Source of the DNA: a virus
DNA: 35,735 nucleotides
IMG/VR virus record: IMGVR_UViG_3300008217_000024
Span: 1-35,735 of that record
Reading direction: 5' to 3' (one strand)
The position numbers and the translations under genes were made by a program. The notes under the pieces are model-generated. The model saw nothing but the letters and a program-made list of their open reading frames with translations. It was not told the DNA's origin and did not search any database. Shown piece after piece: positions 9,419-15,550 of the stretch. Each line of letters starts with the position of its first letter. The stretch's first letter is position 1.

Positions 9419-10372
9419 TTAATTATTTTTCTGTTCCGATAATAAACTATTTAATCTGTCAAGCACAATCTCATGCATATCAACCGGAATCTTAGTGGAA
9501 ATTTCGTTCATTCCACACACATTAAACAACTGTTCTTTTACAACAGCTTCCGGCATCCCTAATTTGACCAACTCAGCATAGATTCCATTTGCTGTATCAA
9601 CAAACTCATCATTGGTTTCAGCCTTAATCTCCATTGCCTTTACCAGCTCATCCCTCTTCTCTTCAGGATGGTCATCAAGATGCGAAGCTTTATATAATAA
9701 CCTTGCATCATTGTTTTGGGTATCCTTGGGTAGCTTCTTGTCACATAACTGCCGGATAACAGTCTTAAAAGCCATTGCATCAAAGTCTGTCTGCCAAGGT
9801 GATGATTTGTGTTTGTAAGACTTACTATACTTAGACCCATGATTGATTATCTCTTTAATGGTCATTATATGAATGACAAATCCACCATTGACCAACTGGG
9901 CTGTTGAGTAATATGCAATAGGCTCACCCCTGTCTATTAAATTGGGAGTGTGACTGAATTCAATATCCTTGCCAATCCTATATACATACTCATCCTCAGA
10001 ACAAATTTTGTCAAAATGAATTGATTTAACTAATCCAGAATTCCAGACCAGCTTCATCAGTCCCCGGTATTCAATTAAGAACTCAACCTTGTCTCCATAG
10101 GGAACCAGTGCAGCTTCTGAGAGTGAACCATTAGGTTCCAGACCATATGAAGCACATTCCATCAGTGCCTTTAATATGGATTCCGGTTTACACTGCATCA
10201 GTTTAGGGTTAGTGGAAATTGCCAATATTGCCTGACTTATAAAGGCATTTGAGTTGTATGTGGAAGGGAGTATGTTATCAATCTTTTCTTTCCGGTTTTC
10301 AATCATCGAAAAGATAGATTGTTGTTTGGTGGTCATAGTCTTTGAATCAGACTTAGCTTTTTTAATATCCAT
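9419..10372 (-). CDS. recT: RecT-family single-strand annealing recombinase
   Basis: RecT/Bet-type single-strand annealing protein, which pairs complementary single strands produced by the phage exonuclease. The family core is clear: LPSTYNSNAFISQAILAISTNP, then LKALMECASYGLEPNG and EAALVPYGDKVEFLIEYRGLMKL (roughly residues 36-125), and YSKSYKHKSSPWQTDFDAMAFKTVIRQL around 180-210. Length (317 aa) is normal for RecT. The ATG is preceded by GAGG with an ordinary spacer. It lies nine bases downstream of the YqaJ-like exonuclease gene, the classical exonuclease/annealase pair, and works with the RusA-like resolvase further along. Confidence 0.93.
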   Translation of the reverse strand: MDIKKAKSDSKTMTTKQQSIFSMIENRKEKIDNILPSTYNSNAFISQAILAISTNPKLMQCKPESILKALMECASYGLEPNGSLSEAALVPYGDKVEFLIEYRGLMKLVWNSGLVKSIHFDKICSEDEYVYRIGKDIEFSHTPNLIDRGEPIAYYSTAQLVNGGFVIHIMTIKEIINHGSKYSKSYKHKSSPWQTDFDAMAFKTVIRQLCDKKLPKDTQNNDARLLYKASHLDDHPEEKRDELVKAMEIKAETNDEFVDTANGIYAELVKLGMPEAVVKEQLFNVCGMNEISTKIPVDMHEIVLDRLNSLLSEQKNN

Positions 10373-10381
10373 TTGTATCCT

Positions 10382-11302
10382 CTATTTAATGATTAACATT
10401 CTGTTACCATCCTTCTGTGTAGCATATTCTTCGTAAAGCTCAGGATGGTCTTTCTTAAATTTGTTAAGGTCGAATTTAACTTTTCCTTTTGATTTTTTCC
10501 AAGTTGATAAAGTTGAACCCTTGTATGACATTATCTCATCTTCCTTCATAGTATCCATGATAGATACCCGGAGTTCATCAGCCTTTGATTTTATCTTTTT
10601 AATATCTTTATTGTAGTCCTTGATTTTTTCACAGATGGTTATCATGTCAAAGCTACCCTCAATAGTACTCTCCTCAATGGTGTCTTTATATAATAGCCTT
10701 GCATCTTTAACACTCACCGGGTCAGGTGCATCACCAGTAACCACATGATTCATCCAAAAGTTCACCATCTTGGCTCTCATATCTGCAATGAACCTCTCGT
10801 TCCTATCATATTTCTCGACAATGAACTGCTTACCAAAATTGGATAGCACCAATACAGCAAAGTAAATATAAGGGGAATTGGTGACCATCATCTGATGCTG
10901 TAGCTGACAGAAATAATTATCAGGAATCATGCCATCCCAGACCATGCCTGTTGTCTTCAGTTCAATAGGAACTTTATCCCCTACTATTCGTCCATCAAGA
11001 TTAGTGGATAAAAAAGGATACTCATCGTCATATCTAATATGGTTATCCTGTCTGACTTGTAAACCAGTTTCCTCAGTGAATAATTGCCTTAAAATAGGCT
11101 CCATATCCCTACCTAATCTCATGTTTAAATTGTCAGGTTGGTCTAATAATGATTCCGGGTTTGTCTTCTCCAGCCAAAGCTCCACATTTGATTTCCAAGG
11201 ATTTATTCCTAATACTGCTGATGAATCGGAAGCTCCTATGGATTTGGCTCTCTCTAATAACCAATCCTTGCGAGATTGTTTTAATGTATTAACTCTTTTC
11301 AC
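10382..11302 (-). CDS. YqaJ-like (lambda exonuclease family) viral recombinase
   Basis: Alkaline exonuclease of the YqaJ/lambda-Exo type that resects double-strand ends for RecT. Visible motifs are KSIGASDSSAVLGINPW near the N-terminus, LGRDMEPILRQLF (helix with the first catalytic Glu), STNLDGRI (catalytic Asp) and VPIELKTTGM (E-L-K), then YFCQLQHQMMVT. Together these give the PD-(D/E)XK active site. The C-terminal 100 residues are a helical extension. The start is GTG at 11300-11302 with AAGGAG upstream; it overlaps the preceding small gene by 14 bases. It is paired with recT immediately downstream. Confidence 0.9.
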   Translation of the reverse strand: MKRVNTLKQSRKDWLLERAKSIGASDSSAVLGINPWKSNVELWLEKTNPESLLDQPDNLNMRLGRDMEPILRQLFTEETGLQVRQDNHIRYDDEYPFLSTNLDGRIVGDKVPIELKTTGMVWDGMIPDNYFCQLQHQMMVTNSPYIYFAVLVLSNFGKQFIVEKYDRNERFIADMRAKMVNFWMNHVVTGDAPDPVSVKDARLLYKDTIEESTIEGSFDMITICEKIKDYNKDIKKIKSKADELRVSIMDTMKEDEIMSYKGSTLSTWKKSKGKVKFDLNKFKKDHPELYEEYATQKDGNRMLIIK

Positions 11303-11474
11303 TCTGATTACTCCTTATTGTTTTTAGATTATCTTCTAACTCTCTATGGTAGTGGGTCACATCAGAATTAGTGAATTCCATGCTGTGAGTAATACCTAAC
11401 TCTTCCATACACGAAATTAAATAATCCAATGCCTTTTTAGTCAATCCCACCGGGATAATATCTTTGTTTTTCAT
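11289..11474 (-). CDS. Small hypothetical protein, 61 aa
   Basis: Short, hydrophilic, mostly helical protein of unknown family, with Thr/His/Glu-rich composition and no membrane segment. It overlaps the start of the exonuclease gene by 14 bases and reads in the same direction, which supports it being translated. It is the first gene after a 510-base gap, so a promoter or processed transcript start is expected just upstream of it. No clear AGGAG precedes the ATG. Confidence 0.5.
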   Translation of the reverse strand: MKNKDIIPVGLTKKALDYLISCMEELGITHSMEFTNSDVTHYHRELEDNLKTIRSNQSEKS

Positions 11475-11596
11475 GTTTCAGTTCCCCATTTGAATCACAA
11501 AATTAACTATAAATTACATTACGAATCAAGGTTGATTAGTTAGTTTTGTTTTGATTAATGAAATATTTTTGGGTGTTGTTATTTTACAATTTATTT

Positions 11597-11800
11597 TGTG
11601 ATGTGGCTGAATAACCTCTTGGGAAGGAGGTAAGGCACTGGCGAAAAGGGGGTTGGTTAGCCCCTGAGACTTAACAATGTCCAAATGGATGAGTGTAGTC
11701 TAACCCGGTCAGATTGTGTGGCAAAAAAAGAACCATTCCTTTTTGACCCCACACTTGTAGGTTGAGTGACGACTCTTTTGGTTCAAGTCCTACCATCACA
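11597..11800 (+). ncRNA. Candidate 204-nt structured RNA with tRNA-like ends
   Basis: The two ends pair over 7 bp (TGTGATG at 11597-11603 with CATCACA at 11794-11800). Directly inside, GTAGG (11757-11761) pairs with CCTAC (11789-11793), so the two stems would stack like an acceptor and T-stem. The T-loop-like TTCAAGT lies at 11782-11788. A 20-nt hairpin insert (GAGT gacg ACTC) sits between GTAGG and that loop. Further hairpins are ACCTC/GAGGT (11614-11631), AGGGG/CCCCT (11647-11665), AGACT/AGTCT enclosing TGTCC/GGATG (11667-11701), and GTGTGG/CCACAC (11716-11754). A plus-strand terminator follows. It runs against the flanking minus-strand genes. It is too long for a tRNA and no CCA end or clear anticodon arm is seen. 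The function is unknown. Confidence 0.4.
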
Positions 11801-11836
11801 TAAGTTTTATTTTCTTTGTTAATACAGGAGTCCACT

Positions 11837-11851
11837 ATGAAACCACCATAG
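11837..11851 (+). CDS. Four-codon micro-ORF (M-K-P-P) before a terminator
   Basis: ATG AAA CCA CCA TAG is preceded by ACAGGAG (11824-11830) at good spacing and followed four bases later by an intrinsic terminator. Position and consecutive proline codons resemble a leader peptide of an attenuator. A similar M-P-P-P micro-ORF with ACAGGAGGT occurs on the minus strand at 13634-13648. Translation is not shown; chance is possible. Confidence 0.25.
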   Translation: MKPP

Positions 11852-11855
11852 TTAC

Positions 11856-11890
11856 AGCCCTCGGGAAACCGGGGGCTTTTATTTTATTCT
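11856..11890 (+). terminator. Intrinsic terminator reading plus strand
   Basis: AGCCCTCGG (11856-11864) pairs with CCGGGGGCT (11869-11877) over nine pairs (one T-G) around a GAAA tetraloop, followed by a T-rich tract starting TTTTATTTTATT. The T-tract is only on the plus-strand side, so it ends a plus-strand transcript. No plus-strand protein gene precedes it, which supports an RNA product from 11597 onward. Confidence 0.85.
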
Positions 11891-11925
11891 TTTCTTTAGT
11901 ATTCTTTTCTATTCTATTAGGGGGA

Positions 11926-11958
11926 ACTAGTGTCACACTAGTGTCACACCAGTGTCAC
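11926..11958. repeat. Three 11-bp tandem repeats containing a 17-bp palindrome
   Basis: ACTAGTGTCAC occurs at 11926 and 11937, and ACCAGTGTCAC at 11948, head to tail at an 11-bp (one helical turn) period. The first two units contain the perfect palindrome ACTAGTGTCACACTAGT (11926-11942). This looks like an operator or iteron for a dimeric DNA-binding protein bound on one face of the helix. It lies 27 bases beyond the end of the candidate small terminase gene, so a packaging (pac) role is also possible. Confidence 0.65.
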
Positions 11959-11984
11959 ACTCTTTTATTTTGGGCAAAAAAAAA

Positions 11985-12563
11985 TCACTCAGGAAGTACC
12001 ATTGCAACTCCCCCAGTGTGTTGATGTTCAACTTTTGAGGTAGGCTTTGAGTTATACATCAAAGCTTTGTTTGCAACGATATTCATAAGTGATATAAAGT
12101 TTTTTAAGTCTCCGGGCTTGTCAAATAATGTGGTGTATTCAATCTGTTTAAGAGCTTGAACCATCCTAAACATCTCCATCATTAGAGCTGAACCAACAAA
12201 TTTCATCCCCTCGTCCATGATAGACGAGTGTTGTTTTTGAATAATATCTCTCGACCTCCACCAAAGTTGAAGTGTTGATTTCTTTAATCCTAACATACGA
12301 GAAATATGTGTGTATTTTGGAACCATCCTTCCACCGACATCATCTTGGATGCCTTTCATAAACATCAGAGCTAAATGTTTTTCATCAATAGAATACTTAC
12401 CACCCTTACGAGCAAAGAGGGGGACTGAATCCCCCTCTCTGACCATTTCAGAAACAGCAACAGATTTGCCGAACAGTTCATCAGCCTTCTTAACAGATTC
12501 AAGAAGTTCCTTGTTTTTAGTCTCTTCTTTCCGAAGTTTTTTCAGATTCTCTCGATTTGGCAT
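11985..12563 (-). CDS. HTH protein, possible small terminase subunit
   Basis: 192-residue protein with a basic N-terminal helix, a central helix-turn-helix (YTHISRMLGLKKSTLQLWWRSRD, about residues 83-105), a helical middle, and a short C-terminal tail (HTGGVAMVLPE). This order (DNA-binding N-terminus, helical oligomerisation region, short tail) fits phage small terminases (TerS), and no other TerS candidate is seen near TerL. Against this, it lies 9 kb from TerL on the opposite strand inside the early-type operon, so a transcriptional regulator is equally possible. Its 5' end overlaps the small zinc-finger gene by 47 bases. The repeats at 11926-11958 lie just beyond its stop. Confidence 0.45.
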   Translation of the reverse strand: MPNRENLKKLRKEETKNKELLESVKKADELFGKSVAVSEMVREGDSVPLFARKGGKYSIDEKHLALMFMKGIQDDVGGRMVPKYTHISRMLGLKKSTLQLWWRSRDIIQKQHSSIMDEGMKFVGSALMMEMFRMVQALKQIEYTTLFDKPGDLKNFISLMNIVANKALMYNSKPTSKVEHQHTGGVAMVLPE

Positions 12564-12708
12564 GGGTAGAATTTACATCATCCATTCTTCCAGTTCCATC
12601 ACAATATTCGCACTTCTCGACAACCCAGCGTTCATGCATCATTCCATAAGCCACATAAGAATTATCATATTCCAAGAATCCATCACCATGACATTTGTGA
12701 CATATCAT
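12517..12708 (-). CDS. Small DnaJ-type zinc-finger protein, 63 aa
   Basis: Contains two CxxCxGxG-like motifs, CHKCHGDGF (residues 3-11) and CEYCDGTG (33-40), which together form one zinc site of the DnaJ cysteine-rich type. The rest is hydrophilic. The ATG has GGAG upstream and overlaps the recombinase stop as ATGA, a sign of coupled translation. Its end overlaps the next gene. Such tiny zinc-binding proteins are common in phage early regions; the partner is unknown. Confidence 0.65.
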   Translation of the reverse strand: MICHKCHGDGFLEYDNSYVAYGMMHERWVVEKCEYCDGTGRMDDVNSTHAKSRESEKTSERRD

Positions 12709-13268
12709 AATATAATCTCCTTCTGAGTTTTATCTTTTTGAGATTGTGTTATGCCAATGTATCTCATAGTGAATCTCGGTGACTGATGATTCAACAGTTC
12801 CATTACATGATGAATATCCTTTGTCTGTTGGTAAACATGGTATGCTCTGGTCTTTCTCATCGTATGAGTTCCAACGCTTTCCAGACCACACTTTTTACCA
12901 GCCTCTTTAAGAATCTTCCAAGCAACAGTCCTGTCAATGTGCCTTGTGGGATTGATGTATGAAAAGAATAACCAATCGTCATATCTCAAATTCCATTTAC
13001 TGATGTAATCCTTTAAGAGGGTCAACATCTCTTTATGAAGTTTGATTTTATTTAACTTTCCGGTCTTCTCTTCTCGGATGCAAAGGTGTTCTCTAGGCTT
13101 CATTGTGTGAGTATATATATTACTAACCTTCAATTTCAGTAGGTCAGATACTCTCAGTATTGTATTTATTCCCAGCTTAAACAACAATGCATTCCGGTCT
13201 GAATCACTCAACAGATACTCGTATAGCTGTTTCACTTTCTTTTTGTCTCGTATGGGTTCAACTGTCAT
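12705..13268 (-). CDS. Compact tyrosine recombinase (integrase catalytic domain only)
   Basis: Tyrosine recombinase catalytic domain with all key residues visible: Arg39 (ILRVSDLL), Lys68 (EEKTGK), His135-x-x-Arg138 (HTMRKT), His161 (LLNHQS) and the nucleophile Tyr170 (RYIGI). At 187 residues it lacks the N-terminal core-binding and arm-binding domains of normal phage integrases. It could resolve genome dimers, invert a segment, or integrate at a host dif/XerCD-like site. No att core is recognisable beside it. The ATG is preceded by AGGAGAGAG and overlaps the upstream gene by 11 bases. The excisionase-like protein at 18368-18664 could be its partner, though they are in opposite operons. Confidence 0.85.
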   Translation of the reverse strand: MTVEPIRDKKKVKQLYEYLLSDSDRNALLFKLGINTILRVSDLLKLKVSNIYTHTMKPREHLCIREEKTGKLNKIKLHKEMLTLLKDYISKWNLRYDDWLFFSYINPTRHIDRTVAWKILKEAGKKCGLESVGTHTMRKTRAYHVYQQTKDIHHVMELLNHQSPRFTMRYIGITQSQKDKTQKEIIL

Positions 13269-13554
13269 TTTCTCTCTCCTCTATTAGATGTTCAGCAATC
13301 TCGAAGAAATTAACCTCTCTGATTGCCATGTTACATACATCGTGGAAGAAACCCGGCTCTCTTTCGTCTGTTTGAATCTCCTTCCAATCATCTGCTACAT
13401 GGGATTCTAACCATCTTGAAAGTTCATAGGTCTTACACTCGTTATCAACATTTTTAAGGGTTGGCAACCAATTGGCATGGAGGTCATTATCCAACCACAA
13501 CTTGAAGTTCCAAGTTTCCCAATTCGTCCAGCCATTGTATTTAGTGTCTTTCAT
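13258..13554 (-). CDS. DUF7249-like phage protein (YNGWTNWETW motif), 98 aa
   Basis: The N-terminus YNGWTNWETWNFKLWLDND is the signature of a small phage/plasmid protein family (NGWTNYETWN..LW). The family's function is not known to me. The C-terminal half is acidic and helical. The gene has ACAGGAG before its ATG and is headed by tRNA-mimic element A. It overlaps the recombinase gene downstream. Confidence 0.7.
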   Translation of the reverse strand: MKDTKYNGWTNWETWNFKLWLDNDLHANWLPTLKNVDNECKTYELSRWLESHVADDWKEIQTDEREPGFFHDVCNMAIREVNFFEIAEHLIEERENDS

Positions 13555-13578
13555 TTTAGCTCCTGTGTTTATTCTTAA

Positions 13579-13628
13579 TAAGGCAATGTGCCTTAGTCCC
13601 CCAGCCGGGAATCGAACCCAGCTGAGGG
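13579..13628 (-). promoter_or_regulatory. tRNA-mimic element A (minihelix, ACTA, 17-nt hairpin)
   Basis: On the minus strand CCCTCAGCTGGG and CCCGGCTGGGGG pair over 12 bp (two G-T) around the T-loop TTCGATT (13598-13628). ACTA follows, then the 17-nt hairpin TAAGGCA cat TGCCTTA (13579-13595), which begins with the TA of ACTA. The module is 50 nt long and is followed by ACAGGAG and the DUF7249-like gene. Confidence 0.8.
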
Positions 13629-13633
13629 TGTTT

Positions 13634-13648
13634 TTATGGTGGTGGCAT
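13634..13648 (-). CDS. Four-codon micro-ORF (M-P-P-P) with strong RBS
   Basis: ATG CCA CCA CCA TAA is preceded by ACAGGAGGT four bases upstream, one of the best ribosome binding sites in the window. It lies just after the stop of the histone-fold-like gene and directly before tRNA-mimic element A. Three proline codons in a row tend to stall ribosomes that lack EF-P, so a regulatory stall peptide is conceivable. It may be chance or a relic of a gene. Confidence 0.3.
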   Translation of the reverse strand: MPPP

Positions 13649-13667
13649 TTTTACCTCCTGTGTTAGA

Positions 13668-13976
13668 CTATTCTTTTCTTAGTTTGTTTAATAGAATAGT
13701 CGCTTCTTCGTGACACCATTTCTGTGTTGACATTGCAAACCGAAGAAACTCCGGTTTTAGATTACAACACTTCTGACATTTATTCTCACCATTGGATTCG
13801 CCTTTCGCATTGGTGTGCTGGGTCATCATGGTCTTCATCCCATCCTCGGTGACATTGCCACATAGGGATATAATAAGACTCTCAACAGCCCGGTTAATAC
13901 CATCCAACGCATCAGGACTCATCCTCAATCCTTGAGAATTGATTAACTTCTTCACTTTACTTTTCTGAATCAGCAT
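13668..13976 (-). CDS. Histone-fold-like small protein, 102 aa
   Basis: Residues 1-52 (QKSKVKKLINSQGLRMSPDAL, then NRAVESLI and DGMKTMM) match the pattern of bacterial single-domain histone-fold proteins of the Bd0055/NF-Y type, SKVK-x-x-I-x5-x-DxxxAL-N-x2-V-x2-LI followed by NGRKT. The NGRKT equivalent is degenerate here (EDGMKT). A Cys-rich C-terminal extension (KCQKCC and a later Cys/His pair) may bind zinc. It would bind DNA or act as a transcription factor; this rests on pattern resemblance only. It overlaps the upstream zinc protein gene by seven bases. Confidence 0.5.
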   Translation of the reverse strand: MLIQKSKVKKLINSQGLRMSPDALDGINRAVESLIISLCGNVTEDGMKTMMTQHTNAKGESNGENKCQKCCNLKPEFLRFAMSTQKWCHEEATILLNKLRKE

Positions 13977-14287
13977 TCTGCACCTCGTATTTCTTCAAGA
14001 CAGTAGTCACAGTATTCGTCACCATCTTCTTCGGTTAAGAGGTCTTCCTCATTACAGCCATCACAGAGGTGTGCTATCCTTTCTGAGGAAACCAGTTCCT
14101 CTGTCCGAATGTATTCTTCAGCATAAGTTAAGAGACATTCTTTGTCACTACATACCAATACACCACTGTAAGCACTTGCAAAAATCCCGGTTTCAGTACC
14201 ATTCTTTTTACAATAGGTGCATTCTGGAACTTCACCATCATCGTAGAGGTAACCTCCACCTTTCCATATATAGATTGTCTTTTTCAT
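13970..14287 (-). CDS. Cys-rich putative zinc-binding protein, 105 aa
   Basis: Contains CTYCKKNG (about residues 23-30), CSDKEC (46-51), CDGC and CDYC pairs in the last third, which fit two zinc-ribbon-like sites, and an acidic tail. No enzyme signature is seen. CGCAGGAG precedes the ATG and tRNA-mimic element B heads the gene. It overlaps the next gene. It is probably a protein- or nucleic-acid-binding accessory factor. Confidence 0.65.
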   Translation of the reverse strand: MKKTIYIWKGGGYLYDDGEVPECTYCKKNGTETGIFASAYSGVLVCSDKECLLTYAEEYIRTEELVSSERIAHLCDGCNEEDLLTEEDGDEYCDYCLEEIRGAEC

Positions 14288-14313
14288 TTGTTCTCCTGCG
14301 TTATTTATGAAAT

Positions 14314-14363
14314 TACAGCATCGTGCTGTAGCCCTTGGAGATGGAATCGAACCATCCCCAAGG
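14314..14363 (-). promoter_or_regulatory. tRNA-mimic element B (minihelix, GCTA, 17-nt hairpin)
   Basis: Minus-strand CCTTGGGGATGG pairs with CCATCTCCAAGG over 12 bp (one G-T) around TTCGATT (14333-14363). GCTA follows, then the hairpin TACAGCA cga TGCTGTA (14314-14330). The module is 50 nt long. ATTTCATAA and GCAGGAG lead into the Cys-rich gene. Confidence 0.8.
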
Positions 14364-14376
14364 TGATGGATATATA

Positions 14377-14820
14377 TTATATAATATTATCCACCCTGCC
14401 TTCTTTCATCTTGGCAACATACTCATCAGCGACCCTTGCCATGTCGAATAACTGCTTCTTCACCTCATCCCGGGCTTTGCTTTTAGTAAAAGACTTCTTC
14501 GCATGGGATTCAATCACAATCATCATGTACTCTGAAGCAGTCTTCCAGCTAAAATCAAACTCAACTGTAAAGGACTTTTTGTTTAAACTATCCACCAACT
14601 GTTTCCACATTGCTAATGAATTGTCATCCATGTTAATGAAGAATGTTCCTCGCTCTGCTCTCCAATGCCACTCTTTTCTGTAACTCTTGTCAGTATTCGG
14701 AAAGGTCAGGTCAACCCAAGCATTAATATTCTGTTCATTAACCAAATCACTTTTGAACAACTCTTGGGTAAAAGTTGGATTGTTTTTATACCAATCATTA
14801 CTCGGTTGCATTTGTTTCAT
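14377..14820 (-). CDS. Hypothetical protein, 147 aa
   Basis: Unrecognised soluble protein, rich in Trp and Lys, with an aromatic N-terminal half (WVDLTFP, EWHWRAERGTFF, VEFDFSW) that looks like beta structure and a helical C-terminal third. CACAGGAG lies close to the ATG. It stands alone between tRNA-mimic elements C (upstream) and B (downstream), so its transcript would be bounded by two such structures. Confidence 0.65.
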   Translation of the reverse strand: MKQMQPSNDWYKNNPTFTQELFKSDLVNEQNINAWVDLTFPNTDKSYRKEWHWRAERGTFFINMDDNSLAMWKQLVDSLNKKSFTVEFDFSWKTASEYMMIVIESHAKKSFTKSKARDEVKKQLFDMARVADEYVAKMKEGRVDNII

Positions 14821-14850
14821 TGTTTCTCCTGTGTATTATTATTTATGAAT

Positions 14851-14900
14851 TACCTCGCCATGAGGTAGTCATCCCGGGAGGAATCGAACCTCCCGAAATG
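14851..14900 (-). promoter_or_regulatory. tRNA-mimic element C (minihelix, ACTA, 17-nt hairpin)
   Basis: Minus-strand CATTTCGGGAGG pairs with CCTCCCGGGATG over 12 bp (two T-G; a 13th pair is possible) around TTCGATT (14870-14900). ACTA follows, then hairpin TACCTC atggc GAGGTA (14851-14867). The module is 50 nt long. ATTCATAA and CACAGGAG precede the next ATG. Confidence 0.8.
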
Positions 14901-14919
14901 ATGAGTATATTAATATATA

Positions 14920-15078
14920 CTATTCCGGCTTTTCTACTACCCGGTAATCTGTGGTTGCTAACCAACGATTATGTAAATCTAAGCCATATTCATTGGCTTC
15001 TTCCCGGGTATCAAACACCAGTGCATTACCATACCACTTGTCATCACCAGCCACTTTAACTTCAACGATGTATTTCAT
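14920..15078 (-). CDS. Small phage protein, 52 aa (WxGNALxFDTxEEA type)
   Basis: Short protein with the segment KWYGNALVFDTREEANEYGLD followed by RWLATTDYRVVE, a pattern seen in a widespread family of tiny phage proteins of unknown role. The strand-helix-strand layout suggests a compact alpha/beta fold. The ATG overlaps the peptide deformylase stop as ATGA, so it is likely to be translated by coupling with the deformylase. It is followed by tRNA-mimic element C. Confidence 0.75.
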   Translation of the reverse strand: MKYIVEVKVAGDDKWYGNALVFDTREEANEYGLDLHNRWLATTDYRVVEKPE

Positions 15079-15521
15079 GCTGTCACCTTCTCACCAGCAT
15101 CACTGATTAAGATTCCATCCAAGTGGTCAATCTCATGTTGGCAAACCCGAGCATCAAAACCACTGAGTTTAACCGGGGATTGATTCTGAGATATTAATTT
15201 ACCTTTCTTGAACCGGGTAACCATGAACTTTCCATTGACCGAAAGACATTCCTCTTCCTCAGTGGAACTGCCACCAATAACACTTGGCTTAAATACCGGG
15301 TTTATGAAGACTTCAACCTTACCATCCAACTTCATTGCAAACGCTCTCTGTGGCTTAATTAGACTGCTATTAACCATGGTCTGAACATGAGCTAAACCAT
15401 GAGCCTTGTTACTGAGGGTCTTCATGGCTAATTTCAACACATTCGTTACCCAACCAAAATTGGCAACATTTACCAGTTCTGAAACACTGTGAAGTATGTT
15501 CGTATTCTTATTTATTAACAT
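15075..15521 (-). CDS. def: Peptide deformylase
   Basis: Metal-dependent deformylase that removes the formyl group from new polypeptides. All three motifs are present: HGLAHVQ (residues 41-47, for GxGxAAxQ), EECLS (90-94, for EGCLS) with the metal-binding Cys92, and QHEIDHLDG (128-136) with the two metal-binding histidines and catalytic Glu. At 148 residues it is slightly short, as in other phage deformylases, which tend to lack the C-terminal extension. AHGLAHVQ departs from the usual G-x-G-x-A-A. ACAGGAG precedes the ATG. Element D heads it. Phage deformylases are proposed to keep host protein maturation going during infection. Confidence 0.9.
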   Translation of the reverse strand: MLINKNTNILHSVSELVNVANFGWVTNVLKLAMKTLSNKAHGLAHVQTMVNSSLIKPQRAFAMKLDGKVEVFINPVFKPSVIGGSSTEEEECLSVNGKFMVTRFKKGKLISQNQSPVKLSGFDARVCQHEIDHLDGILISDAGEKVTA

Positions 15522-15550
15522 ATTATTTCTCCTGTATGTTGTTATGAAAT

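Larger units (their letters stand above)
11475..11984. other. 510-base non-coding gap: RNA candidate, terminator, repeats
   Basis: No protein gene of useful length is seen here. From left to right it holds an AT-rich stretch (11480-11596) that could carry promoters in either direction, a folded RNA candidate (11597-11800, plus strand), a four-codon reading frame with a good ribosome binding site (11837-11851), an intrinsic terminator reading plus (11856-11890), a pyrimidine-rich stretch, and three 11-bp palindrome-containing repeats (11926-11958). A run of nine A's on the plus strand lies just after the stop of the next minus-strand gene and would be a T-run in that transcript, but I see no stem next to it. 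Confidence 0.6.

Noticed and set aside
11597-11800. Small group I intron (P7-like AGACT/AGTCT with a P8-like hairpin inside)
   Set aside because: The pairing order is suggestive, but J8/7 is too short, the P/Q core and a convincing P3 are missing, and no spliced exons give a sensible tRNA or protein.
11597-11800. tmRNA
   Set aside because: No CCA end or G-U identity pair in the acceptor, no tag reading frame, and too short.
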